The translations under genes and the position numbers were made by a program. Shown here one piece after another: positions 1-7,773 of a DNA stretch of 55,985 nt (position 1 is its first letter; each line of letters begins with the position of its first letter). The notes beneath the pieces were generated by a model, which saw only the letters and a program-made list of their open reading frames with translations, ran no database searches and was not told the DNA's origin. Source of the stretch: Microcaldota archaeon (GTDB lineage: Archaea > Micrarchaeota > Micrarchaeia > Micrarchaeales > Micrarchaeaceae). Where the stretch lies: contig JAJYIZ010000002.1 of assembly GCA_021789815.1 (NCBI GenBank), forward strand, positions 1 to 55,985. The letters are read 5' to 3'.

Positions 1-604
1 CCGCTGCTATGGCCTCTGGTATGAGTATACCGAATGTTCCTGCCACTATAGCGTATGATACACCCGCTGCAATGAAGACGTTTATTCCGGATGTTACCCC
101 GTACTTTGTCATGGTCTCGTCAAGGAAGATTATGGTTATTGCGCCGACCGCCAGCTGGAGCATCACAATGCCTACAGCACCTGCAGACGCTACAGGCACA
201 TAGCCGGTAAGCACGAATATCACTGACTCGATCACTGCTATCGACATTGCTGCGAGCTTCTGCAGCGTCTGGAACCTCGCCCTCTGCGCTGTGTCCTGCA
301 TGTCGATTTTTATGAGACCCGATCCAGAAATTAGCTGGAGCACTATGCTGGAGAGGACTATCGGCCCTATTCCGACAGTTATGACGCTGCCGATCCTTGC
401 CGCGAATATTATGCTGATAAGCTGGAGCAGCGGCTGGGAGACAGCCTGCTGGTTTATCCCTATTGCGTATGTGTTGTAAAGCAGGAAGTATATTCCGAGT
501 ATGCCCGCCGTCCAGTACATCTTCTCTCTTAGCGATAGCGGTGTGGCGGGTCCCTTTATTGAAGGTATGAATTTTGCTATTGTGTCCATGAACTCCAGGG
601 CCAT
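1..604 (-). CDS. secY: Preprotein translocase subunit SecY (partial, C-terminus outside window)
   Basis: Central channel subunit of the Sec translocon in the cytoplasmic membrane, which passes unfolded proteins outward and lets membrane helices exit sideways. I translated the minus strand by hand: about 201 residues from the N-terminus are present, starting MALEFMDTIAKFIPSIKGPA, with a first long hydrophobic helix, a plug-like small-residue stretch, the QRARFQTLQKL cytoplasmic segment and several further membrane helices typical of archaeal SecY. The frame runs off the left edge. An in-frame GTG lies two codons upstream (610); the ATG at 604 is taken. It starts only 10 bases after the stop of the V4R-domain gene, so the two are probably co-transcribed rather than secY sitting at the end of a ribosomal protein operon. 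Family call is firm. Confidence 0.92.
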   Translation of the reverse strand, partial: MALEFMDTIAKFIPSIKGPATPLSLREKMYWTAGILGIYFLLYNTYAIGINQQAVSQPLLQLISIIFAARIGSVITVGIGPIVLSSIVLQLISGSGLIKIDMQDTAQRARFQTLQKLAAMSIAVIESVIFVLTGYVPVASAGAVGIVMLQLAVGAITIIFLDETMTKYGVTSGINVFIAAGVSYAIVAGTFGILIPEAIAA

Positions 605-614
605 TCGCACCAAC

Positions 615-1676
615 TCATTTGCCTATCTTCTTACCGGAAATATTAACAATGTATGCGCCGCGCCTGGTCTCCCTTGTTACGCTCGCCCCTTCTATAGCGT
701 GGTTCTTGAGAAGTCCGTTGATGAACGCTATGGCGAGCTCGACGAACTCGTGCTTCGAATGGAGCTTATCAAAAGATATCTCTATCTTTACAGGATATAG
801 GCTTCTCACGGTCGTCTTTCCAAGGTTGAGGAGGTTCATGACACGCTCTATCCTGCTTATAGCTGACCTTGATGTGCGCGTTCGTTCGCTTGTAAAGAGC
901 CTCATGCCGATTTCGCTTCCTATATAAGAGGCGACATGCTGGATCTCTTCCTGGTAGGGCCTGTCTAGGACCGTAGACATTGCGAGCATGTAATATTCTG
1001 GGGCTATTCTAACGAGCTGCTTCTTCTCAAGCTGTTCTGTGCGCTTGGTCACGTGGTCTACGAACCTTAGTATGGATGCCTTTGCGTCCCTCTGGCTCTG
1101 CTGCCTGTATGGATCGTGCAATGAAGTGAACTTGCAGTATTCCGATCCGTTGTTTGAGCATTCGTGTTCCGTGACATCAACGTACTGCTTCTTAGCAGCT
1201 GTAAGAAATCCCGATATCAGGCCTGCCTCGAAGGAGTGCAGGTCTATTCCTATGTATTCATGAGAATTGTCGTACATGTGAAGGTCTATCCTGTCAGGGA
1301 AGATGTTGTATGTTATTCTTGTATAACCAGAATGCTCGAAGAACCTGACAAGGTCTGCAACTGACTCTTCATACATTATGTATTTGTTGCTGCTCTTGAG
1401 CATCGAGTAAAGCTGGCGACCCACATACATGCCGTTGCGCCTGCTCACATCAGAAAGGCTTGGCGTAAGGTTCGACAGTAGTGCAGGGAAGAGTATCGTG
1501 TTCTCTGACACCTGCTCCAGGTTCTCTCCGTTAACTATCCTTGCGAGCATCACGCTCTCTTTGCTGCCCGTGTACTGTTGCTCCTGATCAGGGAAAATTG
1601 TTATTTCTTTCAGAGTTTTGATCTTTGCGGCTGGTTTGCGGGTACTCGAGCGTACCGCCTTCTGTTTGGTTTTCAT
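615..1676 (-). CDS. V4R (4-vinyl reductase-like) domain protein
   Basis: Soluble protein of about 353 residues. Its middle part resembles the V4R ligand-binding domain: a helix with 'LHSFEAGLISGFLTAAKK' followed by a strand and a Cys pair in 'EHECSNNGSEYCKF', the usual E-x-x-C-x(5-8)-C signature of that small-molecule-binding fold. A second alpha/beta part follows at the C-terminus. V4R domains are known in bacteriochlorophyll enzymes and as sensor or adaptor modules in archaea; the ligand here is unknown. The frame could begin at a GTG at 1691, but a TATA-like element at 1704-1713 puts the transcript start near 1682, favouring the ATG at 1676. It lies directly upstream of secY with a 10-base gap, hence probably one operon. 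No link with secretion can be proved. Confidence 0.6.
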   Translation of the reverse strand: MKTKQKAVRSSTRKPAAKIKTLKEITIFPDQEQQYTGSKESVMLARIVNGENLEQVSENTILFPALLSNLTPSLSDVSRRNGMYVGRQLYSMLKSSNKYIMYEESVADLVRFFEHSGYTRITYNIFPDRIDLHMYDNSHEYIGIDLHSFEAGLISGFLTAAKKQYVDVTEHECSNNGSEYCKFTSLHDPYRQQSQRDAKASILRFVDHVTKRTEQLEKKQLVRIAPEYYMLAMSTVLDRPYQEEIQHVASYIGSEIGMRLFTSERTRTSRSAISRIERVMNLLNLGKTTVRSLYPVKIEISFDKLHSKHEFVELAIAFINGLLKNHAIEGASVTRETRRGAYIVNISGKKIGK

Positions 1677-1731
1677 GCTGCTCAGCTTCACAATGCAATC
1701 TCTTTTTATTTAACCTTATTAAAGTATGGGG

Positions 1732-2220
1732 TCAGGTCATCCTCCAACTCCTTGATAGTCTGACTAGGTAGTACAGTATGAGCGCTACATTCAGAATAAT
1801 CATTGCTGATATTATCTCTATGGAGTAGCTTGCTATGAACGCCTGGACAACAGAGATCTCTGCTATGCTCAGGCCGAAAACGGTTATGCTGTAGAGCAGC
1901 GGAGCAGCACAGCCGCAACCTGCTACAACCCCAGCGAACAGTGTCATGAATGTCCCGATTACGCTTGCCGAAGCCGACTTTCTGAGAGTCAAGGACCTAG
2001 CGGCTGCGTATATGCCAATAGTGAACATTATCGATGATGTGACAATCAGGGCGTATATGAGATATAAAGGCAGAAATACAAGAAGTATGCCGTAGTTCTG
2101 GTACCTGACAAGGGTCGTGAAGATAAGGTAGTATGCAAAAGCAACAAGCACATTCAGTATGATGTACTTTGGCCTGTAAAGGTTTACCAGTGCTCTCAGG
2201 ATCTGTGGTCTGCTTTTCAT
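1732..2220 (-). CDS. Small polytopic membrane protein with CGC motif
   Basis: A 162-residue protein of about four hydrophobic helices (roughly residues 18-38, 46-72, 88-120 and 128-152). A Cys-Gly-Cys pair (C102, C104) followed by Ala-Ala-Pro sits at the start of the third or fourth helix. I do not recognise a named family. The ATG overlaps the stop codon of the DUF929 gene by four bases (ATGA), which points to translational coupling. Because the partner is a membrane-tethered thioredoxin-like protein with a CxxC pair, a role as membrane redox partner (passing electrons to or from the CIFC pair) is a reasonable inference, but CGC could also bind metal. Confidence is high that it is a real membrane protein and low on function. 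Confidence 0.6.
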   Translation of the reverse strand: MKSRPQILRALVNLYRPKYIILNVLVAFAYYLIFTTLVRYQNYGILLVFLPLYLIYALIVTSSIMFTIGIYAAARSLTLRKSASASVIGTFMTLFAGVVAGCGCAAPLLYSITVFGLSIAEISVVQAFIASYSIEIISAMIILNVALILYYLVRLSRSWRMT

Positions 2221-3338
2221 GAGCCAACGCCCATACGGCTCTCAAGCTTCTGTATTGCTGGGAGGGAGCATACCTGAGCGGTGTTGTTGATGCTTGCACA
2301 TGTCAAAGCAATGTAAACGTCAGCTCCAGCATACTCGGTCCATGCAAACTGGTCGTTGGGGTTTGCGAGCTGTGCGAGCACCTGCTCGTGGGTCATGTTT
2401 GTGAGCGGAAGCGGAGGGGCGGACGGCGTAGTGTTGCCGAAGTCAACAGCGTCGGCGCCGCTGACCACATATCTACCCCAGATTGTGTACGGAGTACCGG
2501 AGAATGTCCCGATTTTGTTTATATAGCTAAATGCGTCTATGTACGCAAGGTTGCCCGTTGTGTTGAGCTCGCTGCCAACCTGTTGGAAGGTCTGGAGGTT
2601 GAAACCACCAGTTATTGGGTTCGAATCCTCAAGCGAAAGGAAGTTGATGTAGCTGCTGTTGTAAAAGCTCCCTATATTCATGGTAGTATTGCTGTATTCA
2701 ATTGGGCGCCAATATAGAGTAGGCACATCGCCGTCGCCCAAGCTGCTATATCCTTTGAATAGATGCCCGAAATTTCCAAATTTCCCGAGTGCGAGCGCCA
2801 TGGCCCACCTGTTCTCGCCGCAGAATATGCAGGTTACGCTCCCGTAGTATATAACAGAGGGTTTGCCGTTGACGGTGAAGTTGTTAACCTTCTGCCAGCT
2901 GCTCGTCACTATGACGTTGTGCACCGTTCCATTCAGCAGCATCTCACCTGCTATCTCAAAATATGAATTCGGCGCGTTGTTTATCACAGCGAGCTCCGAC
3001 TGATTTAGTTGAGAGTTAATCCCTGTCAGGCGCTTCCCGAATGTCTGGTTCTCTGTTATAACCGGATAGGCGGACAGGCTAAGTGGCGGCACGACCGGTT
3101 CGCTCTGTATATTGTATGTTGGCAGAGGCGCAAGGTTGGATCCCGTGGTATTGGTGCTTGTCTTGTTTGATAGTGTAGCTATCAAGATACTTTGAAGGTT
3201 TATCTTGTTTGTCAGGCCGTTTATCAAGAAGAGCTGATAGATTACAAGAATTGCAAGTATGATGGTGGCTACACCTAGGACAAGAAACGCCGCCGTAGGG
3301 TTTCTGTTTTTCTGTGGTTTTCTCTTTGGACGCGCCAT
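2217..3338 (-). CDS. DUF929 family, membrane-anchored thioredoxin-like protein
   Basis: 373 residues. A basic N-terminus (MARPKRKPQKNRN) precedes one membrane helix (about 16-38), then an Asn/Ser/Thr-rich linker with several N-glycosylation-type sites, then a thioredoxin-like domain. The family signature is clear: GKPSVIYYGSVTCIFCGENRW, continuing into a helix and the 'KFGNFG' segment. C170 and C173 form the CIFC redox pair. DUF929 proteins are known mainly from acidophilic and thermophilic archaea; the domain should face the outside of the cell. A second, clearly diverged DUF929 protein lies at 46602 and has CPYC instead. The gene has its own promoter region facing away from tatD and is coupled to the CGC membrane protein. 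Activity (disulfide oxidase, reductase or isomerase) cannot be told from sequence. Confidence 0.75.
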   Translation of the reverse strand: MARPKRKPQKNRNPTAAFLVLGVATIILAILVIYQLFLINGLTNKINLQSILIATLSNKTSTNTTGSNLAPLPTYNIQSEPVVPPLSLSAYPVITENQTFGKRLTGINSQLNQSELAVINNAPNSYFEIAGEMLLNGTVHNVIVTSSWQKVNNFTVNGKPSVIYYGSVTCIFCGENRWAMALALGKFGNFGHLFKGYSSLGDGDVPTLYWRPIEYSNTTMNIGSFYNSSYINFLSLEDSNPITGGFNLQTFQQVGSELNTTGNLAYIDAFSYINKIGTFSGTPYTIWGRYVVSGADAVDFGNTTPSAPPLPLTNMTHEQVLAQLANPNDQFAWTEYAGADVYIALTCASINNTAQVCSLPAIQKLESRMGVGS

Positions 3339-3426
3339 GCTAATGTGCTCTCTGTGTCAAGGATTAAGTTAATAAGGACTTGCTCTTTAAAGGTATTAAT
3401 ACTTATCTAAGTCTTTAGGGGAATCT

Positions 3427-4245
3427 ATGCAGAGCAAGCAACTTTTGCAGCATATGGAGGAGCAGCAGAAGAATGTTGTGGAGATGGCGGACGCGCACTG
3501 CCACCTTAGCATACTCAGCGACGCCGCTATTATAAGGGATTCTGTAAGCTACGGTGTACGAACAATCATAACTAATGGCGTTGACACTCCATCAAACATA
3601 AAGACGCTTGAGGTAGCAGACAACGAGCATGTCTTTCCTGCAATAGGCGTAGATCCAGAACATGCGCTTGCGATAGAGGAGGGCTCCCTTCAGAAGGAGC
3701 TGGAGTTCAATGTGAATATGATAAGGCAGCATGTCGAACGGCTGGTTGCCATAGGCGAGATAGGGCTTGATTATACGATAGGCGGAGGACCGAGGAACGT
3801 AGCAAGGCAGAAGAAGGTCTTCGAGATGTTTGTCGATCTATCGATAGAGTTGGGGCTGCCAGTTTCCGTGCACGCGAGGAATGCGCTCAAGGATGTACTT
3901 GCAATACTCAAAGAAAAAAACGCGAAGATGGTGCATCTGCACTTCTTTGAAGGCGGGCTCGAAGAGGCCAAGGTTGCACTCAAGCACGGATACATGATAT
4001 CAGTACCACCGATAGAGTCGAGCAAACGAAAGAGGGTAATAGGCATGATGCCTATCGGCAACATAATGGCGGAGAGCGATGCACCTGTTGTAGGCCAGAC
4101 GCCGAAGGCTGTCGAGAAGTCCATAAGATACATCGCAGAGATAAAGAGGATGAAGTATGAGGATGTTGCTGCGGCGTTGACGGAGAACACAAAGAGGTTC
4201 TTCAACATCAATCTCAAGGGCAGCGCAAAAATGATGCGTTATTAA
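3427..4245 (+). CDS. tatD: TatD-family metal-dependent hydrolase / DNase
   Basis: A TIM-barrel amidohydrolase-type nuclease; TatD proteins are two-metal 3'-5' exonucleases linked to DNA repair and turnover. Visible metal ligands: the HxH pair in 'DAHCHL' (H24, H26), the GEIGLDY motif (E111), 'VSVHAR' (H149), 'VHLHFFEG' (H172) and 'AESDAP' (D218). The 272-residue length is normal for the family. The start at 3427 is preceded by AGGGG five bases upstream; an extra about 20 residues precede the barrel, so the ATG at 3484 is an alternative. It is transcribed away from the DUF929 operon and is followed by tRNA-Arg. Confidence 0.88.
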   Translation: MQSKQLLQHMEEQQKNVVEMADAHCHLSILSDAAIIRDSVSYGVRTIITNGVDTPSNIKTLEVADNEHVFPAIGVDPEHALAIEEGSLQKELEFNVNMIRQHVERLVAIGEIGLDYTIGGGPRNVARQKKVFEMFVDLSIELGLPVSVHARNALKDVLAILKEKNAKMVHLHFFEGGLEEAKVALKHGYMISVPPIESSKRKRVIGMMPIGNIMAESDAPVVGQTPKAVEKSIRYIAEIKRMKYEDVAAALTENTKRFFNINLKGSAKMMRY

Positions 4246-4269
4246 CTTTTGCTTCCTCATTATTTGCGT

Positions 4270-4344
4270 GGGCCCGTAGCTCAGCTTGGATAGAGCGACA
4301 GACTTCTAATCTGAAGGTCACGGGTTCAAATCCCGTCGGGCCCG
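4270..4344 (+). tRNA. tRNA-Arg (anticodon TCT)
   Basis: A full cloverleaf can be drawn: acceptor GGGCCCG at 4270-4276 pairs with CGGGCCC at 4337-4343, discriminator G at 4344. The D stem is GCTC/GAGC, the anticodon loop CTTCTAA has TCT at 4305-4307, and the T arm ACGGG-TTCAAAT-CCCGT is standard. No intron and no encoded CCA. The 27-43 pair is an A-A mismatch, the only irregularity. Confidence 0.95.
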
Positions 4345-4398
4345 TCCTATTTATCCTAAACTGAATCCTTATATATCTAAAGAGGTAGGAAAACTATT

Positions 4399-5163
4399 AT
4401 GATGGCAAAAAGGGCTACCGCTGAGCAGATAAAGAACCCTTCTGGAGAAAGAATTGACTTTGTTGTTGAGGGTAATCCTCATGCCACGGTTACCGTAGTG
4501 TTTGTCCATGGGTTTGGAACAAACAAAGATGAAGGATTTAATCTTTTTGTGGATTTAGCAAAGCCTCTTTCGGAAAATTATCGAATTGTAAGGTTTGACT
4601 TCTCCGGGTATGGGAAAAGTGAGGGAAAGCAAGAGGATGTAAATTTGCTTAAACATGCTGGAGACCTCAAAGCCGTATTAGACTATACAAGAGCAACCTA
4701 TGGCGGAGAAATCTACATCTTAGCGTTTTCTATGGGGTGCTCCGTGGTTTCTACGCTAAGTCCTGATGATGTAAAGAAGACTTTCTATGTATCTCCACCA
4801 AGCACGGATACAGAGACGAGCATACAGAACTTAAAAAATAGAATCTTATCAAGGCCTGGCGGTACAGTAGATGAAGACGGAGTAAGTGTATATCCGCGTA
4901 CAGGTGGCCAAGTGCAAAAACTCGGGCCATCTTATTGGAGAGTGCTACGAGGATTTGACCCGATAGCCGCTATAACAAAATATTCAAAAAAGACAGAACT
5001 TAAAATAATAAGGCCAATTGAGGATGATGTTGTTGTTGGAAATGTTACAGCACCTTATAGGAGCGTGCCGAATCTAGAGTACGTTGAACTTCACGGAAAT
5101 CACGGTTTTACAACGCCGGCTGATAGACAGGCTTTAATCCAAGAACTAGTGAGGTCTCTTTAA
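4399..5163 (+). CDS. Alpha/beta-hydrolase fold protein
   Basis: 254 residues with the alpha/beta-hydrolase plan: oxyanion-hole motif 'VFVHGFG' (H37-G38), a strand-turn 'RFDFSGYGKSEG', the nucleophile elbow 'AFSMGCS' with Ser111 (the first Gly of GxSxG is Ala), an Asp late in the chain and the catalytic His candidate H235 in 'GNHGFTT'. The substrate is unknown; such proteins are usually esterases, lipases or acyl-hydrolases. TATATATCT at 4372-4380 gives a nearly leaderless transcript. The codon choice is visibly more A/T-rich (many TTA, AAA, AAT) than in surrounding genes, which hints at later acquisition. The stop overlaps the convergent gene by four bases. Confidence 0.8.
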   Translation: MMAKRATAEQIKNPSGERIDFVVEGNPHATVTVVFVHGFGTNKDEGFNLFVDLAKPLSENYRIVRFDFSGYGKSEGKQEDVNLLKHAGDLKAVLDYTRATYGGEIYILAFSMGCSVVSTLSPDDVKKTFYVSPPSTDTETSIQNLKNRILSRPGGTVDEDGVSVYPRTGGQVQKLGPSYWRVLRGFDPIAAITKYSKKTELKIIRPIEDDVVVGNVTAPYRSVPNLEYVELHGNHGFTTPADRQALIQELVRSL

Positions 5164-5612
5164 ACAGCCTGCGCCCCTTGGTTATCTGGCTGGTCTGCTT
5201 GTTCCTGTTTGCCTCTTCCTCCCCTCTTTGGTTGCTTCTCTACTCTTGCATTGGCAAACTGGATGGCTAGGTCTTCTTCTGCAGAGCTCTCCATCCAGGC
5301 CTTTATGTATGTAGCGATGTTCCTGAAGGGCTTTGAGAATCTGTCTGTAAGCATGTATGTGCTGCTTTCGTGTTTCAGAAGGCCGAGCTGCACTGCAAAA
5401 TCGAGGTATCTCTTTGCAGTAGCTATTGGTATTGAATTTGGAACCTCTTTCAGACGAAGCTGTCCCTTCTTCTTCACTTCTAGGAGCAGTGTAGCAAACC
5501 TGTATGCCTCTGTCTCGTTGTCGTAGAAGAGCTTTGCAACATCCTTGACCGTTGCGCTCTTGAGCTTCTCCTTAAGCGGAGCATCCTCAAACTCCCAATA
5601 CTTTATTGCCAT
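5160..5612 (-). CDS. Hypothetical protein, winged-helix-like
   Basis: 150 residues, soluble, charged. Residues about 20-95 are mostly helical and end with '...GLLKHESSTYMLTDRFSKPF', which resembles the third helix and beta-wing of a winged-helix domain; the last 30 residues are low-complexity, rich in Lys, Arg, Gly, Gln and Asp (a flexible tail). GGTGAC lies six bases before the ATG, a good ribosome site. I do not recognise the family. It could be a DNA-binding regulator or a small ribosome/RNA-associated factor. Confidence 0.55.
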   Translation of the reverse strand: MAIKYWEFEDAPLKEKLKSATVKDVAKLFYDNETEAYRFATLLLEVKKKGQLRLKEVPNSIPIATAKRYLDFAVQLGLLKHESSTYMLTDRFSKPFRNIATYIKAWMESSAEEDLAIQFANARVEKQPKRGGRGKQEQADQPDNQGAQAV

Positions 5613-5676
5613 AATGTCACCGGTCGCACTAATTATGGGAAGAAAGATTATTTAAGCATTCCATATTTTCGGAAGT

Positions 5677-6519
5677 TCATTCCAGTTTGAATTTATCTCT
5701 ATGATGTATTTCATCAACCATTTTAGATACAATTTCCTCGTATGTGTGTGTTGGTAGTCTTAGCTCCTCTATTTTTGACAGGTCAACCTGCACTGGAGCC
5801 GAAGTATCGTTATCATTTTTCATTTCTACTTTCACTCCGAATTTAGAAAGGATATCGTTGGCGATATCGAATCTAGACCTTTTGCCCTCAGAGAATACAA
5901 TTACAACCTCATTTTTGATGCCCCTCCTAATTGAAAGAATAACTACTTCTGATATATGACCTATCCAAGTTACATTTGCTTTCCATGAAGTGTCGTAAAT
6001 TGCTGGTGTTTTTTGGTCGAGGTTCTTTAGGATTCTGTTAAATGGCCTATCGTTTTCCGTATTTGGCGAAAATCCTTCAACAAGTCCAGGTCTCACTATC
6101 AAAAATCCGCTCTTGCAGCCTTTTACTATTTCTTCTGCTGCTAGTTTAGTCTTCCTATAAACGTCTGCAGGATTTAGTACCCCAGTAGTGGAGATGTATA
6201 TAATTCGTGCGTTTATTTTGTTCGCAGCTTCTAGGATATTTTCTGTACCGTTCTTGTTGATTTCCATAGCTTCTTCAGGATGCGCTTCGCACCATGCGGG
6301 GCTCGCCATTGCGACTACATCGACTATTATGTCGGGTCTTATTTTTTCTATAGTACCTAAAGTGTTTTGACTATCTGTTACATCTAATTTGATAAATTTC
6401 TTTGATATTTGCTTAGAGTGATAGGTGCCTGTAACGTCATCTTCGCCGAATTCCTTTACAAGGTCTAGATACAACCGAGCGCCAACATAGCTATTTGCTC
6501 CAATAATAAGAATTTTCAT
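5677..6519 (-). CDS. NAD-dependent epimerase/dehydratase (extended SDR, RmlD-like)
   Basis: A 280-residue sugar-nucleotide-type oxidoreductase of the extended short-chain dehydrogenase family, resembling dTDP-4-dehydrorhamnose reductase. It begins with the Rossmann motif GANSYVG (residues 7-13), has D47 in 'KLDVTD' for the adenine ribose, 'VVAMASP', and the catalytic set S110 (ISTTGV) with Y121 and K125 (YRKTK). It would make or modify an activated deoxysugar, plausibly for surface glycans, but the substrate cannot be read. It is A/T-rich compared with its neighbours, and it diverges from the M20 peptidase gene. Confidence 0.82.
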   Translation of the reverse strand: MKILIIGANSYVGARLYLDLVKEFGEDDVTGTYHSKQISKKFIKLDVTDSQNTLGTIEKIRPDIIVDVVAMASPAWCEAHPEEAMEINKNGTENILEAANKINARIIYISTTGVLNPADVYRKTKLAAEEIVKGCKSGFLIVRPGLVEGFSPNTENDRPFNRILKNLDQKTPAIYDTSWKANVTWIGHISEVVILSIRRGIKNEVVIVFSEGKRSRFDIANDILSKFGVKVEMKNDNDTSAPVQVDLSKIEELRLPTHTYEEIVSKMVDEIHHRDKFKLE

Positions 6520-6576
6520 CTGATCATTAGTTTAGTTGCACATTTGGTTATTAAATGTTTCAACAGAGTTATCAAC

Positions 6577-7773
6577 ATGAATAATCTAGACAAGCTCATC
6601 AAATCATACGAGAAGGACATGATATCGACGATGTCGCACATTATACCGATAAAAGCGGTATCACCCATGAGCGGAGGAGGTGGTGAATCAAAAAGAGCAG
6701 ACTATCTTGAGAAAGTTCTGCGTTCTTTGGGACTTAGCGTTAAGCGCTATTCTTACAAGGACAAGTATGGCGTGCCTCGACCAAACCTTGTTGCAGTGTA
6801 TGGAGACAAGCCTCGAACAATATGGATTGTGCCACACATGGACACAGTATCTGAGGGCGACCCTGCACTTTGGAAGACGCCGCCGTTTAAGGCTTGCGTG
6901 ACGAACGGAAAGATTTACGGCAGGGGCAGCACAGATAACCTACAAGCTTTGGTATCTAGCATATACGCTCTCAAAGCGCTAAAGAAAGCTGGTGCAGAGT
7001 TGAAGTACAACTTCGGCCTTGCGATCGTTGCAGATGAGGAAATAGGAAGCGTATATGGGATACAGAAACTGCTCAAAGAGCATATCTTCAAGCGCAGTGA
7101 CATGTTCATTGTGCCGGATTGCGGTGACGCGAACGGCAACATGATAGAAGTTGCCGAGAAGGGCATCCTTTGGGTAAAAATAACGGTCAATGGCAAGCAG
7201 GTGCATGCCAGCACCCCAGACCAAGGAGTGAACGCGCATAGGTACATGCTGAGGTTCCTGCTCAAGGTGGACGAACTGCTTCACAGGAAGTACACCAAAA
7301 CGTCGAATGTATTCTCCCCAAACATTTCAACCTTCGAGATGACAAAGCACGAGAAGAATGTTGACAGCATCAACATCATACCAGGCACAGAGATTGCGTA
7401 TATAGACTGCAGGGTGCTCCCGGATTACAAGCTAGATGATGTTCTCGGTGACATGAAGAGGGTCGCTTCTGGATCGGATTTCTCAAAGGTAAAGATTTCC
7501 TTTGAGATAGTGCAGCGTGAGGACCCGGCACCACCAACAAGTGCGAATGCCGAGGTTGTAAGACTGCTCAAAAAGGCGATAAAGTCAAAGAGAGGGGTCA
7601 AAGTCAAAACAGTAGGCATAGGCGGCGGCACATGCGCGGGTTTCCTCAGACGTATAGGGCTTGAGTCTGCAGTCTGGAGCACAGTAAACGATATCGCCCA
7701 TAGGCCAAACGAATACCTTGTGATAAAGGACATGGTAGATGATGCGAAAGTTTTCGCAGAACTCTTTGTATGA
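6577..7773 (+). CDS. M20-family metallopeptidase / deacylase (ArgE-DapE-like)
   Basis: A 398-residue two-zinc hydrolase that cleaves small amide or peptide substrates. Ligands seen: H87 and the catalytic D89 in 'VPHMDTVSEGD', bridging D120 in 'GRGSTDN', general base E154 with ligand E155 in 'VADEEIGS', then 'PDCGD' and the terminal His in 'DIAHRPNEY'. The dimerisation lid occupies about 200-300. The frame is open from 6544, but the ATG at 6577 begins a typical helix (MNNLDKLIKSYEKDM) and is preferred. Substrate could be an N-acyl amino acid, succinyl-diaminopimelate or a dipeptide; the sequence alone does not decide. It ends one base before the convergent DRG gene. Confidence 0.85.
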   Translation: MNNLDKLIKSYEKDMISTMSHIIPIKAVSPMSGGGGESKRADYLEKVLRSLGLSVKRYSYKDKYGVPRPNLVAVYGDKPRTIWIVPHMDTVSEGDPALWKTPPFKACVTNGKIYGRGSTDNLQALVSSIYALKALKKAGAELKYNFGLAIVADEEIGSVYGIQKLLKEHIFKRSDMFIVPDCGDANGNMIEVAEKGILWVKITVNGKQVHASTPDQGVNAHRYMLRFLLKVDELLHRKYTKTSNVFSPNISTFEMTKHEKNVDSINIIPGTEIAYIDCRVLPDYKLDDVLGDMKRVASGSDFSKVKISFEIVQREDPAPPTSANAEVVRLLKKAIKSKRGVKVKTVGIGGGTCAGFLRRIGLESAVWSTVNDIAHRPNEYLVIKDMVDDAKVFAELFV

